Shown here one piece after another: positions 54,256-63,976 of a stretch of 64,000 nucleotides of DNA; positions within the stretch are counted from its first letter, which is position 1, and each line of letters starts with the position of its first letter. The stretch lies in NCBI RefSeq assembly GCF_000173975.1, contig NZ_ACEP01000029.1:53865-117864 (forward strand), given 5' to 3'. The notes under the pieces are model-generated. The model saw only the letters and a program-made list of their open reading frames with translations, was not told the origin of the DNA and did no database searches. Source of the DNA: Anaerobutyricum hallii DSM 3353. Lineage in GTDB: Bacteria; Bacillota; Clostridia; Lachnospirales; Lachnospiraceae. The translations under genes and the position numbers were made by a program.

Positions 54256-54814
54256 TTAAAATCCAGAATTTAAACTAATTTGGTCCATTATCTTGTCATG
54301 TTTCTTTTGCATTTTAAGTATTTCTGTCAAAGGTTCCGACTCTGGATAAATATCCATTCAAAGGTTAAATTCCGCTTCAACTTTTAGTAAAGCTTCCCCA
54401 CGTTTCTTAACATCTTTTATTTTATTGCATTTTTCAACTTCTATCATATATTCATTATAACAATCTAACCATAATCGCATCAAAGACAATGTTCCAAAGT
54501 TGATTCCAACCATATCATTTCCAGCTTTATCCGTGTATTCAAAGAGGTGTCCGTCATATTACCGGAATATCTGAAAGAGTCTGTGAATCACCTTTATACT
54601 ATCAAAATCAGAGTTTGTCAATACTTCGGGCTTGACAGATAAAGCGTCTGCTATTTTTTTAAGGGGATGGTTTGGTATTTCTTGTACCACTTTCGTAGGC
54701 ACGAATGTAGGCTTCACTTGCACCAACCATTTCTCCTAATTGTTTTTGGGTAAGATTACGTTCTTGTCGAATTTGCATAATGAAAGTGAGCAAACCAACA
54801 TTTGCAACATTCAT
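54256..54814 (-). pseudogene. XRE regulator, frameshifted
   Basis: Reading the reverse strand from ATG 54814: FIMQIRQERNLTQKQLGEMV and YIRAYESGTRNTKPSP, then a stop by frameshift. The next frame continues LKKIADALSVKPEVL, and later IKDVKKRGEALLKVEAEFNL, with two further stops. The last codons lie at 54256. It was once an about 180-residue HTH protein. Confidence 0.75.
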
Positions 54815-54822
54815 GAAAGAAG

Positions 54823-55860
54823 GTGTCTCCTGCAAATACTATACATCATTCTTCATTTATATACAACCAATTTAAGTGTTTGAGTTTATGCAAATTTTAT
54901 TCTAATCAAGTGATAAAATACCTCATGAGCATCCTGATTAGTATTTTCATCTTAGGATATCATGGGAAATACAAGGGCTTTTCTAAAAATAGTTTCTGTC
55001 ACAGAACTACAATTGCTCATTTCCTCAATTCTGGAAAATGGGACGAATCCTTACTTTTAAATGTATTAAAACAATATGTCATTGAGATTCTTTATTCAGA
55101 AGCAGTCCGCATCGGGCCCCCCTGTTTTCTGTATTGTAGATGATACGATAGCTTCAAAGACAAAGCTTTTGTCACAGGCTCTGTATCCGATTAAAGATGC
55201 ATATTTTTGCCAATCCCATTTAAAGGGAAAACAGGATTACGGGCATCAGGTAGTTGCTGTATGCTTTCCTGTAATGGCATTGTTCTGAATTATGCTTTTG
55301 TAATGTACAATAAATCCATTTCCAAGATTGATATTGTACAAAACATTGCAAAGGAACTGCCAGTTCCTCCAGTTATGTTCTACTTTTTTTGTGACTGCTG
55401 GTATGTTTCTGAAAAAATAATCAATACCTTTGCAGTAAAAGGATTTCATACAATCAGTGTGTAAAAAACAAACCGGATGCTTTATCCTTTTGAAATCAAA
55501 AAGAAACTAAATAAGTTTGCTACTCTTTTATTGGCTGCACATTCTGATTTTCAACTTGTGACAGTGAAAAACAAAAAATACTATGTGCATCGGTATGAGG
55601 GAAAAATCAACTGAAAATGCCATAGTTCTTTTAAGCTATCCTGAAAAAGCATTTGGAAACCCAAAAGCATCTAAAGATATTGGCTATTAATGTCACTAGA
55701 ATATTATATATGTGTTATCGGAACAAATGAAGCCTGTTCTTTTGAGAATGGATATACTCAAATTTGTGACATCATATACGAGGAAAAATATCGATATATT
55801 TTTCAGTGTGCAAAAGCAAGCAGGGATTTTGAAGCATTTATGAAATTGGCGATATAGTTT
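54823..55860 (+). pseudogene. IS4-like transposase, degenerate
   Basis: Broken across three frames. Recognisable pieces are VDDTIASKTKLLSQALYPIK, CQSHLKGKQDYGHQVVAVC, LNYAFVMYNKSISKIDIVQN, FYFFCDCWYVSEKIINTF and VLLSYPEKAF. Frameshifts occur near 55210-55260 and stops near 55460 and 55612. No intact terminal repeats were found. Confidence 0.75.
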
Positions 55861-55910
55861 TGTGCAATTTTTTGAATTTACTCACTTATAGCATATATAT
55901 TGAATCAGAC

Positions 55911-56072
55911 GCTATCTCATGGTCACGCGGCTGAAATTTTGGAAATAAGAAAATCAGAGTTAATTGATTTGTATGATAAACGGGGATATTCTTATTTTGA
56001 TATGACGATGGATGATTTGGATGACGAACTGAATACATTCAGAGAACTTAAAAAGAAGGAGACTATGGTATG
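55911..56072 (+). pseudogene. UPF0175-type antitoxin remnant
   Basis: An open frame without a start codon reads GHAAEILEIRKSELIDLYDK, then RGYSYFDMTMDDLDDELNTF, and ends at a stop overlapping the PIN start. It is the C-terminal half of the usual partner of DUF3368 PIN toxins. The N-terminal half is lost in the transposase debris. Confidence 0.6.
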
Positions 56073-56315
56073 ATTGTTATCTCTGATACAACACCGCTGA
56101 TATCACTTCTTAAAATCAATCGAATAGATTTGCTGGAAAAATTGTTTGGAGATGTTCTGATTCCACAGGCAGTATTTGGAGAGTTGACAATTGATGAGCA
56201 TTTCCAATTGGAAGCCGACCAGATTAGACAGAAGAAGTTCATCGTAGTGAAGCCTGTAAAAGATGCTGTTAAGCAGACTGAAAGACTAAATGTATCGTTT
56301 AAGAACAATAATTGA
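56070..56315 (+). pseudogene. PIN-domain (DUF3368-type) toxin, C-terminally truncated
   Basis: 81 residues: VISDTTPLISLLKINRIDLL, then LFGDVLIPQAVFGEL. Full-length relatives are about twice as long and carry further acidic catalytic residues. The frame ends a few codons after entering the duplicated repeat at 56301, so the second half was removed by the same rearrangement. Confidence 0.75.
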
Positions 56316-56459
56316 CAAAAAGAGAAAAGAAAAGTTGATTATTTTAGTTGGAAAAGGAAACCGTTCCTGCTATAACCGTATTGTATATGAAAATAAATAA
56401 TCGAGTGGTCTTCGAGTGGAACTCGAGTTTTCACTCGAGAGCCACTCGAGACAGAAAAA
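56301..56459 (+). repeat. direct repeat copy 2 (AlbA_2 C-terminal fragment plus terminator)
   Basis: It encodes the same last residues (KEKLIILVGKGNRSCY, then RIVYENK and stop) as the 50885 gene, followed by a longer CTCGAG-rich palindrome. The segment joins directly to the truncated PIN frame. Confidence 0.88.
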
Positions 56460-56654
56460 TTGTAGATAGAACATCACGTTTATCAAAATGATAATGTCAA
56501 ATTCCCTGCTCCCAATTATCTATAAAATGTCTACAAAAACAGCAATAGAAGTGTAGATATCATGGAATATATGGAATCTGCATACTAAATATATGAAAAA
56601 TGAAATCAAGAGAATACAATATATAGATGACTACATAGAGTTTGAGTAGCAACA

Positions 56655-57025
56655 TATTTCAGGGCAAACAGTTTTATCCAGTTTCAGGGCAAAACTTTCA
56701 GCCAGTGAAATGACAAAAATCATGTGAAAACATGAAATGCAATTTAGAATAAAGAATGACCTTGATGGTCTGGAATTTCCAGACTGTCAGGGTCTTTTTT
56801 CTTATCTGGCAGCAGTTTTCTAGGATTTGAAAAGTGGAGAAAAGCCTTATTTTAAGGGATTTTAGAGGTCTGGAAAGTGACATAAAATTTTAATTTTATG
56901 AGGACATCTAAAAACGGAAGCAATAAGAATATAAAAGAAAGTCTGGATGCAATTTCTGTTATTTTGGGAAGAAGAGTTTTATGATTTAACTACTCTGAAG
57001 GATAAAAACTTTGCCCTAAAATAGG
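56655..57025. mobile_element. MITE-like element with imperfect inverted ends
   Basis: The left end ATATTTCAGGGCAAACAG (then TTTTATCC) and the right end GGATAAAAACTTTGCCCTAA are inverted copies about 25 bp long; a further TTTCAGGGCAAA occurs at 56682-56693. No coding frame lies inside. It could also be the end remnants of an insertion sequence. Confidence 0.55.
56758..56800 (+). terminator. strong hairpin with T tract
   Basis: GACCTTGATGGTCTGG pairs with CCAGACTGTCAGGGTC, followed by TTTTTT. It lies inside the MITE-like element. Confidence 0.7.
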
Positions 57026-57246
57026 ATGAAAGCGTATCGGTATATCAGATTGTGCTTACAAGTGGTTTATGGCAGGAGATTTTTCTGTGAAAGGCGAGAA
57101 TGCCAACAATGTTATAGACATAGATGATAATGATTGTAATACGACGAAGATAGAAAAACAGAATGTATGTTTGTGAAAGAGTGTTGAAAAAGGGAGTGTG
57201 CTATAGTATAATAGCAAGAAATAGAAGGCTTGTAGGTAGGTGGAAT

Positions 57247-58734
57247 ATGCTAGAAAAAATTATAGAGCTTACAAACGAATATATAGAGAGTATGCCGAAA
57301 AAAGAACGTAAAAAATATGGACAGTTTTTTACCAGTATGGAAACTGCCCGTTTTATGGCGGGATTATATAAGTTGGATGAGAAAACAGGCAGAGTAAGTG
57401 TGCTTGATGCAGGGGCTGGTTCAGGTATATTATCATGTGCTTTTATTGAGCGAATGGAAACAATAGATTCTATTCAGGAGATTGAGCTTACCTGCTATGA
57501 GAACGATGAAAATGTATTGCCATTGTTGAAACGTAATCTGGAATATTGTAAAGAAGAGACAAGAAAAAAACTTACAGTTAATATCGTTGAAGATAATTAT
57601 ATTTTGAGCCAGTATTTGGATTTTAATCATATGTTGGGAGGAAATGCGGAGCCTAAGAAATATGATTTTGTGATTGGAAATCCGCCGTATATGAAAATTC
57701 CGAAAGATGCGCCAGAAGCTACAGCAATGCCAGAGGTATGTTATGGTGCACCGAATTTATATTTCATTTTTGCGTCTATGGGATTATTTAATTTATGTGA
57801 AAATGGAGAGATGGTTTACATCATTCCAAGATCATGGACATCAGGGGCGTATTTTAAACGTTTCCGGGAATATTTTCTGACAGAGGGGAAATTGGAACAT
57901 ATTCATCTTTTTGTCAGCAGAAATAAGGTTTTCGACAAAGAAAGTGTGTTACAGGAAACAATTATTATCAAAGTAAGGAAGACGAGTGAAAAGCCAGAAA
58001 CCGTTACGATTACATCATCGAAATCAAATAGTGATTTTGGGGAGCTGACATCATTAACAGTTCCGTATGATCTGGTTGTAGCAGGATCAGATTATTATGT
58101 TTATCTTGTGACAGATGAAAATGAAGTGGAAGTATTAAAGAAATTGCATAAATTTGATAAGACACTTCCGGCAATAGGAGTAAAAATGAAAACGGGATTG
58201 ACCGTAGATTTCCGTAATCGTGATATTTTGAGGGATGAAGCGGAAGAGGGGGCAATACCTTTATTTTATTCACAGCATATAAAGCAAGGAAAGGTAGAAT
58301 TTCCAATCCAGAAAGAACATGAATATGTGGTGACAGAACAAAAGGGATTAATGCAAGATAACAAGAACTATCTATTTGTAAAGCGATTTACAGCAAAGGA
58401 AGAACCACGAAGATTACAGTGTGGAGTATATTTGGCCAAAAGATTTCCGCAGTATCAAAAGATAAGTACACAGAATAAAATTAATTTTGTGGACGGTGTA
58501 TTAACGGAAATGTCAGAATGCCTGGTGTATGGATTGTATGTATTATTTAATTCTACACTTTATGATGAATATTATCGTATTTTAAATGGGTCTACACAGG
58601 TTAATTCAACAGAGATTAATGCAATGCCGGTACCAGATTTAGAGGACATTCAGGAAATGGGCAGAAAAGTGCTTAAAAGTAAGGATTATTCGGAGGAAAA
58701 TTGTAATTTGATATTGGAGGGATACTGTGGATAA
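57247..58734 (+). CDS. type II N6-adenine methyltransferase, BsuBI/PstI-like
   Basis: 495 residues from the ATG at 57247 after GGTAGGTGG; the upstream frame to 57163 has no ribosome site. SAM motif LDAGAGSGIL and catalytic NPPY (in VIGNPPYMKI) are in the gamma-type order. YGQFFTSMETARFMAGL at the N-terminus and the C-terminal NGSTQVNSTEINAMPVP match M.BsuBI/M.PstI-type methylases. By homology it should protect CTGCAG, but specificity needs testing. It overlaps the endonuclease gene by 8 bp. Confidence 0.88.
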   Translation: MLEKIIELTNEYIESMPKKERKKYGQFFTSMETARFMAGLYKLDEKTGRVSVLDAGAGSGILSCAFIERMETIDSIQEIELTCYENDENVLPLLKRNLEYCKEETRKKLTVNIVEDNYILSQYLDFNHMLGGNAEPKKYDFVIGNPPYMKIPKDAPEATAMPEVCYGAPNLYFIFASMGLFNLCENGEMVYIIPRSWTSGAYFKRFREYFLTEGKLEHIHLFVSRNKVFDKESVLQETIIIKVRKTSEKPETVTITSSKSNSDFGELTSLTVPYDLVVAGSDYYVYLVTDENEVEVLKKLHKFDKTLPAIGVKMKTGLTVDFRNRDILRDEAEEGAIPLFYSQHIKQGKVEFPIQKEHEYVVTEQKGLMQDNKNYLFVKRFTAKEEPRRLQCGVYLAKRFPQYQKISTQNKINFVDGVLTEMSECLVYGLYVLFNSTLYDEYYRILNGSTQVNSTEINAMPVPDLEDIQEMGRKVLKSKDYSEENCNLILEGYCG

Positions 58735-59647
58735 GAAAATAGAAGAAGCAAGAGAATTTCTGCAAACAATAGGTATGCCAAAAGCACAGCAAGCGGATAT
58801 ATGCTGCTATGTGATACTGGCTATGGCGGGGATAAAGCCGGATATGTCATGGAGTGAAGGAACAAATGAATGGATTCGTATTCATGATATTATTCAGTTT
58901 GTTAATACATTTTATGGTATGAGTTATGCGGAAAACAGTAGAGAAACGTTTAGAAAACAGGCTCTGCATAGATTTCGTACCGCTGCTTTGATAGAGGATA
59001 ATGGAAAAGCAACTAACAGTCCGAATTATCGGTACAGATTGACAGAAGAAACAGTGCAAATACTAAGAACTATGGGAACTCCAAAGTGGAAGGAATCTAT
59101 AAAACGATTTCTTTGCTACCATGAGAAGTTAATTGATTTGTATGCTTCTAAAAAGAAGATGACAATGATGCCGGTAAATATAAATGGTGAAAGTTTTAAA
59201 TTCTCTACAGGTAAGCATAATGAACTGCAAAAAGCCATTATCGAGGAATTTTCACCGAGATTTGCACCAAATTCTGAATGTTTGTACGTTGGCGATACAA
59301 TAGAAAAAGATTTGGTAAAGAATGTAGAAAAATTAAAAGAACTGGGATTTGAAATTACGTTACATGATAAAATGCCTGATGTTGTATTGTATCGGGCAGA
59401 TAAGAATTGGATTTATTTTGTGGAATCTGTAACATCGGTCGGTCCGATGGATCCAAAACGAATATTAGAAATTACAGAGATGACGAAAGATGTAACAGCA
59501 GGAAAAATATTTGTAACAGCATTTCTGGATTTCAAGACGTATAAGAGATTTGCGGAAGAACTTGCATGGGAAACAGAGGTCTGGATTGCTGAAATGCCGG
59601 AGCATATGATACATTTGAATGGTGATAGGTTTATGGGGCCGAGATGA
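58727..59647 (+). CDS. type II restriction endonuclease, BsuBI/PstI family
   Basis: 306 residues from GTG 58727. The N-terminal winged-helix part includes NEWIRIHDIIQFVNTFYGMS and SRETFRKQALHRF. The C-terminal catalytic part contains MPDVVLYRADKNWIYFVESV, the D...ExV arrangement of the PstI-type PD-(D/E)xK site, followed by GPMDPKRILEI. It is the restriction partner of the overlapping methylase. PstI-family members cut CTGCA/G. Full length and apparently intact. Confidence 0.9.
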   Translation: MDKKIEEAREFLQTIGMPKAQQADICCYVILAMAGIKPDMSWSEGTNEWIRIHDIIQFVNTFYGMSYAENSRETFRKQALHRFRTAALIEDNGKATNSPNYRYRLTEETVQILRTMGTPKWKESIKRFLCYHEKLIDLYASKKKMTMMPVNINGESFKFSTGKHNELQKAIIEEFSPRFAPNSECLYVGDTIEKDLVKNVEKLKELGFEITLHDKMPDVVLYRADKNWIYFVESVTSVGPMDPKRILEITEMTKDVTAGKIFVTAFLDFKTYKRFAEELAWETEVWIAEMPEHMIHLNGDRFMGPR

Positions 59648-59888
59648 TAGTAAAAAAAAGTTAATTACAAACAACTTGCTCGAGGAGATATTTGTAGGTT
59701 TCGTAACATTGGCCTGCATCAAGTTTAAATTATTTGTCATGTTGTTTTGTCATAATGAGATTCTCTGCCAGTATAGTTTACCGTATGAATCCTATCTATA
59801 TTTGGATTTATCATTTCGGCTAGTATTGTTTGATTTATATTTTACAGCAGAGTTATAGTGGATAGAATGTGCGGAAAGAGGAAGTGTA

Positions 59889-62147
59889 ATGGAGTTTTTA
59901 TCGGAGATAGAGATGTTTAGGGATTCTTTTTATAACGGTGATTCAAAAAGTGAAGTTTCTGTTGCAGTTGAAGAGGCAAAAAAATATGAGATTTTTAATT
60001 TGATTTCAAGAGTATCTGCATTGAATTTATTTCATCAAAATCAAACGAAATCGGTCATTCTTGATACATATATAGAAGGTTTATTACATCAAAAAAAAGA
60101 TCAATTTCAATCTAAATATAACATTAGTCCGGGAAAATTTCGGAGAATAATTACTCAGATATCAGATACTAGTTTGAAGTATTCAGTTGATCCACCAGAA
60201 AATATGTTCGTGCAGAATATTATGTTTTATGGAAATTATAGAGTTTTAAATGGTATTGATCAGACACCAGCATATAATCTTCAAAACATGATTTCAATTT
60301 TGTTTACAAACGGAATCGAATATCCAAAAGACTTTTTGAATGAAGCATATATCTTAGTTAATGGAATGCTAACAATATCTGAAAAGATTGTAAGTGGAAT
60401 TTCAGATATAAACAACGATCATAACACAGATGAAGAAAAAGGTGTAATAATACCACCAGCGATAGATTTAAATAAATATGCTGAATTAATCGTCATAGAA
60501 GGAACAAATTTTCGAAAACTATTTTTGGAAAAATCAGAATTACTTAATTTAACTACAATAGAATTTGGAGTTGAATTTGAGGATGATTTTGATAATAAAT
60601 CATTTTATACTCGTCCATTCCTGTATAATGAAGAGCAAGATCAGTATATCCTCTTAAATGCTGGTTTGCTTCCAACAGCTATTGTATTTTGGATTACTTG
60701 TTTAGCTAAGAAATATGGAATATTTGAAAATGTCATGGAAAATTATAATAGTTATATTTTTCATGAGTGTAAAAAATATTTACGTTATCTTGGACACAAA
60801 AAAGTGCTTGAATCACAGATGGGAATAGAGTTATTTAACTGTAGTGGATATAAGGAATATATTGCATCTGTACAGAATAATCAGTTAGTAATCGTCCAGT
60901 ATTTGTATGATGATGGTAAGAACTATGATGCGTATACATTGCATTCTCCTGTTAACAAAAAAGAATTTAATGACATGGTGCCTGAAAGATTAGCTTATCA
61001 TTATTCTAAAATAGTTGAATATGGTGTAAACAAAGAAGATATTTTTGTAATAATTATAATTAATTCACTTGGGCGTGGAATTGCATATGGAATAAAGAAA
61101 TATGATTATTTTTATCCTCCGTTAAGAGTTAATCCGTTTGAACTTATGTGTATTAGTATCAATGAAAAAACAGAAAGCATATTTATACCAAGATATTTGA
61201 AAGCAAAAAATAGTTTACGAACATTTGAAACGGGTATACTTAGTGAATTGAATCAAATAGAAATGTATTGTAATAACAATTATTCCTTTTATATGAATGA
61301 TGACTTTGCACCGAGTGAGATTACAACATATTTTGCGCCGGGAGATTCGTTGGACTATATAATGCGTGCCATACAAAAGGAGGATAGACGGCTTGTTGAG
61401 GATTCTCAAGGTATCATGTTTTGTGAAGTTATTCTTAATGATAGGAAAAGAAAAATATATGTAGATCCTAATTGTATAAAGCGACAAGAAATCAGTTACT
61501 ATATTGAATTTGACACTTTTAATATATGGATAGTTGCAAAAGAGATTTCAAATGCAAAAAAAATGGATTTGTGTTATTCGGTATTAGATTTGATATCGTA
61601 CTGGTTAGCTGAGTGTAAAACAGTTTTGAATAAAATGAATGGAGGTGGGCGTACTTACGAAATTGAAATTATTTTATCGGATGAAGCTGAGAAATATTAT
61701 TATTACAAAGAAAATCCAAAACCATTTATTGAAACACTAGAAATATGTAACTCTTTTTCGGTAATGGAAATATGTATTTCACCAGAAGCATTTCAATACT
61801 TGAATTACCGTGATAATTCAAGAGAAAAGGAATTTATTACCATAATTATTGATTATATTTATAAATTATTAGGAGAAACTGGTAAAATCAATTATGATTT
61901 AAATGTATTATTTGCCAATCCGATGCAAAAAAAGTTATTTTCTTTAGATTATCAAGAGTATCATTATCTTGAGCCTGTTGCAAATCGAGAAAATCATTTT
62001 GTGCATGGAGAAGATGAAGACATACTATTGAACGAAATTGGTGAGGAGCTTCTTAAAATAGGGAAATGGAATGTTGGCATAGTAGATGATGGAGAGAGAA
62101 CTCAAATTGCACATGAGGTTGTTGGAATTCTTTATAGAAAACTTTAA
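59889..62147 (+). CDS. large protein of unknown function, first of a two-gene unit
   Basis: 752 residues, AT-rich, ribosome site AGAGGAAG. I recognise no family. Visible features are a helical first third, the segment FYTRPFLYNEEQDQYILLNA near residue 240 (a pattern also seen in the next protein as FTRRPIIIRGDEVIW), and a later stretch LVIVQYLYDDGKNYDAYTLH that could be a degenerate nuclease core. No transmembrane segment or signal is evident. It is 54 bp from the next gene and the last intact member of the defence island before it, so an antiphage role is inferred from context only. Confidence 0.75.
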   Translation: MEFLSEIEMFRDSFYNGDSKSEVSVAVEEAKKYEIFNLISRVSALNLFHQNQTKSVILDTYIEGLLHQKKDQFQSKYNISPGKFRRIITQISDTSLKYSVDPPENMFVQNIMFYGNYRVLNGIDQTPAYNLQNMISILFTNGIEYPKDFLNEAYILVNGMLTISEKIVSGISDINNDHNTDEEKGVIIPPAIDLNKYAELIVIEGTNFRKLFLEKSELLNLTTIEFGVEFEDDFDNKSFYTRPFLYNEEQDQYILLNAGLLPTAIVFWITCLAKKYGIFENVMENYNSYIFHECKKYLRYLGHKKVLESQMGIELFNCSGYKEYIASVQNNQLVIVQYLYDDGKNYDAYTLHSPVNKKEFNDMVPERLAYHYSKIVEYGVNKEDIFVIIIINSLGRGIAYGIKKYDYFYPPLRVNPFELMCISINEKTESIFIPRYLKAKNSLRTFETGILSELNQIEMYCNNNYSFYMNDDFAPSEITTYFAPGDSLDYIMRAIQKEDRRLVEDSQGIMFCEVILNDRKRKIYVDPNCIKRQEISYYIEFDTFNIWIVAKEISNAKKMDLCYSVLDLISYWLAECKTVLNKMNGGGRTYEIEIILSDEAEKYYYYKENPKPFIETLEICNSFSVMEICISPEAFQYLNYRDNSREKEFITIIIDYIYKLLGETGKINYDLNVLFANPMQKKLFSLDYQEYHYLEPVANRENHFVHGEDEDILLNEIGEELLKIGKWNVGIVDDGERTQIAHEVVGILYRKL

Positions 62148-62201
62148 CAAGAGGTAGGTATATTAAACTCAAGAAATCTTATAGAAGTATTATATGATGA
62201 T

Positions 62202-63560
62202 TTGGAAAAGGTTCTATTCAAACTTATGTTGTCTCAAAAAAGATACGCAGAAGATATTGCTTGTTATCCGGAAAAGGAGCAAGAAATATTTGAACAGACA
62301 AATAGAGATAATAAAGCTTCTATAGCATTAAAATTTCTTATTGAATATATTGCTGCTGTACCACCTAAAGGAAATATAAATATTGGCGAGAATCAATATG
62401 AACGATTGATAGCAATATGTTCTTTGATAATTGAATGGTCGTACAAAAATGATTTGTTTTATTATCAGATATTTAATACACCAATAGAAATATTGAAATC
62501 TCATCGTATTGGAATGAGACAACAAGAATTTCAACATATGTTCAGTGTTAATGAAGCAATTAGAAAGGAACAACTTATTGCATCTTCTGTTTTTGAGGAT
62601 TCGGTTAATTTAGTTGAGCAAAAGAGCTTTATGGAAGAAATTAATCGGGCTTTTGAAAAAGAATATGGATACTCGCTTTATCAGCTTATGCTTTTGGCAG
62701 AAGGGCTGAGAGAATATAGCAAAAGTCAAAGTAGTGATACAGTTTATGTCGCAAAAATGAAGGATATTGTTGATTTCTTAAGCCAATATGATACAAGTTT
62801 CAATGAAGATACGGTAGATGTGATTATTGGTTCAATAGCACTGAGGCAACGAGAAGACTTTCTTGTTCCGCCAGAGTCGTTTAGAAAAGAGGATGTATAT
62901 CCGTGGAGGTTTAATAGAGAGTTATCATTTACTAGACGCCCGATCATTATTCGTGGAGATGAAGTGATTTGGGGAAATAGACAACTAGATCATATGATAA
63001 GATTTACAGTGGGCTTAATTAATAATGGTAAATTAAAAGCGCATTCTCCTGAAATGAATTCATTGGTAGGGAAAATAAGTGATGAAAGAGGAGCCGAATT
63101 CAATGATCTTATATATAAGTTATTAATTAATCTTAACGTATTTGAAGTATACTCCAATATTAGCAAAGTTAATGGAATTCACATATCAGAAAATAATAAC
63201 ACACTAGGAGATATAGATGTGTTGATTATTGACCACGAGTATAATAAAATAATTGCGGCTGAGGTGAAAAATTTTAACTTTTCAAAAAATCCATATGAGA
63301 TGCATTTAGAATATAAAAAGATGTTTGAAAATACAAAAAAGAAAAAAGGATATTATACAAAACATTGTCGGCGTGTTGAATGGTGCAACAAACATATAGG
63401 AGACTTCAAAAAACAATATGGATTAGATAATAATGAGTGGAAGGTTATAGGGTTATTTATTTTAAGTCAACCATTGGTGAGTACAGAGATTTATCATAAA
63501 GATATAAAAATGTTGACAGAAAAAGAATTATCTGTAAGTTCCATCAGAGCACTTTACTAA
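62202..63560 (+). CDS. PD-(D/E)xK nuclease-domain protein, second of a two-gene unit
   Basis: At least 452 residues. The C-terminal domain has LGDIDVLIID, then IIAAEVKNF, the D...ExK signature of PD-(D/E)xK nucleases, near residues 335-360. The N-terminal 230 residues are helical with no known motif. TTG 62202 lacks a ribosome site, while AGAGGTAGG at 62150-62158 precedes an in-frame stretch beginning ATA TTA AAC, so translation may start near 62160 at a non-standard codon, adding about 14 residues. No known restriction family fits. A nuclease effector partnered with the preceding protein is the natural reading. Confidence 0.72.
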   Translation: MEKVLFKLMLSQKRYAEDIACYPEKEQEIFEQTNRDNKASIALKFLIEYIAAVPPKGNINIGENQYERLIAICSLIIEWSYKNDLFYYQIFNTPIEILKSHRIGMRQQEFQHMFSVNEAIRKEQLIASSVFEDSVNLVEQKSFMEEINRAFEKEYGYSLYQLMLLAEGLREYSKSQSSDTVYVAKMKDIVDFLSQYDTSFNEDTVDVIIGSIALRQREDFLVPPESFRKEDVYPWRFNRELSFTRRPIIIRGDEVIWGNRQLDHMIRFTVGLINNGKLKAHSPEMNSLVGKISDERGAEFNDLIYKLLINLNVFEVYSNISKVNGIHISENNNTLGDIDVLIIDHEYNKIIAAEVKNFNFSKNPYEMHLEYKKMFENTKKKKGYYTKHCRRVEWCNKHIGDFKKQYGLDNNEWKVIGLFILSQPLVSTEIYHKDIKMLTEKELSVSSIRALY

Positions 63561-63589
63561 TTGAACATGGGAATATAAAGTAAAGGTTG

Positions 63590-63800
63590 CCAGATATGTA
63601 TTTGTAATTTATAATGAAGTGGCAACAAATTGGCAACAGAAAATCAGCAAGTCAAAATAATATATGTAACAGAGATATAATAACGGCAGAAAAGAGATAA
63701 AAACTAAACAGATATGTTTAATAACATCTTCGGACTTGCCGAGTTTGAATAGCGGACTAAATTGCGAAAAAGCCCATAAATAAAGGCTTTGCGGGCTGTC
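63590..63800. other. region of short TTGGCAAC-type repeats and a hairpin
   Basis: GTTGCCA near 63587 and GTGGCAAC/TTGGCAAC near 63621-63639 form an inverted/direct set. AAAGCC-N10-GGCTTT lies near 63771-63794. The arrangement resembles integrase arm-site or attachment regions, but no integrase gene is in range. No gene is evident from 63561 to 64000. Confidence 0.3.
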
Positions 63801-63926
63801 TGGATGTTCCAGTGGAGTGCAAATGGAGTTAAAAAATATTTTTTTCTTTGTTTTCTTTCCGGAGTTATCTGAGATTTTCGCAAAAAGTAACTATGCTCAG
63901 AAAATATAATTAGTGTGAATATGAAG

Positions 63927-63976
63927 AACAGTTTGTTTTGATGGAAATATTTTCCGTCAGGGCAGACTGTTTTTTT
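63927..63976 (+). terminator. hairpin with T tract
   Basis: AACAGT pairs with ACTGTT, inner GGAAA pairs with TTTCC, and a T run follows. Confidence 0.5.
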
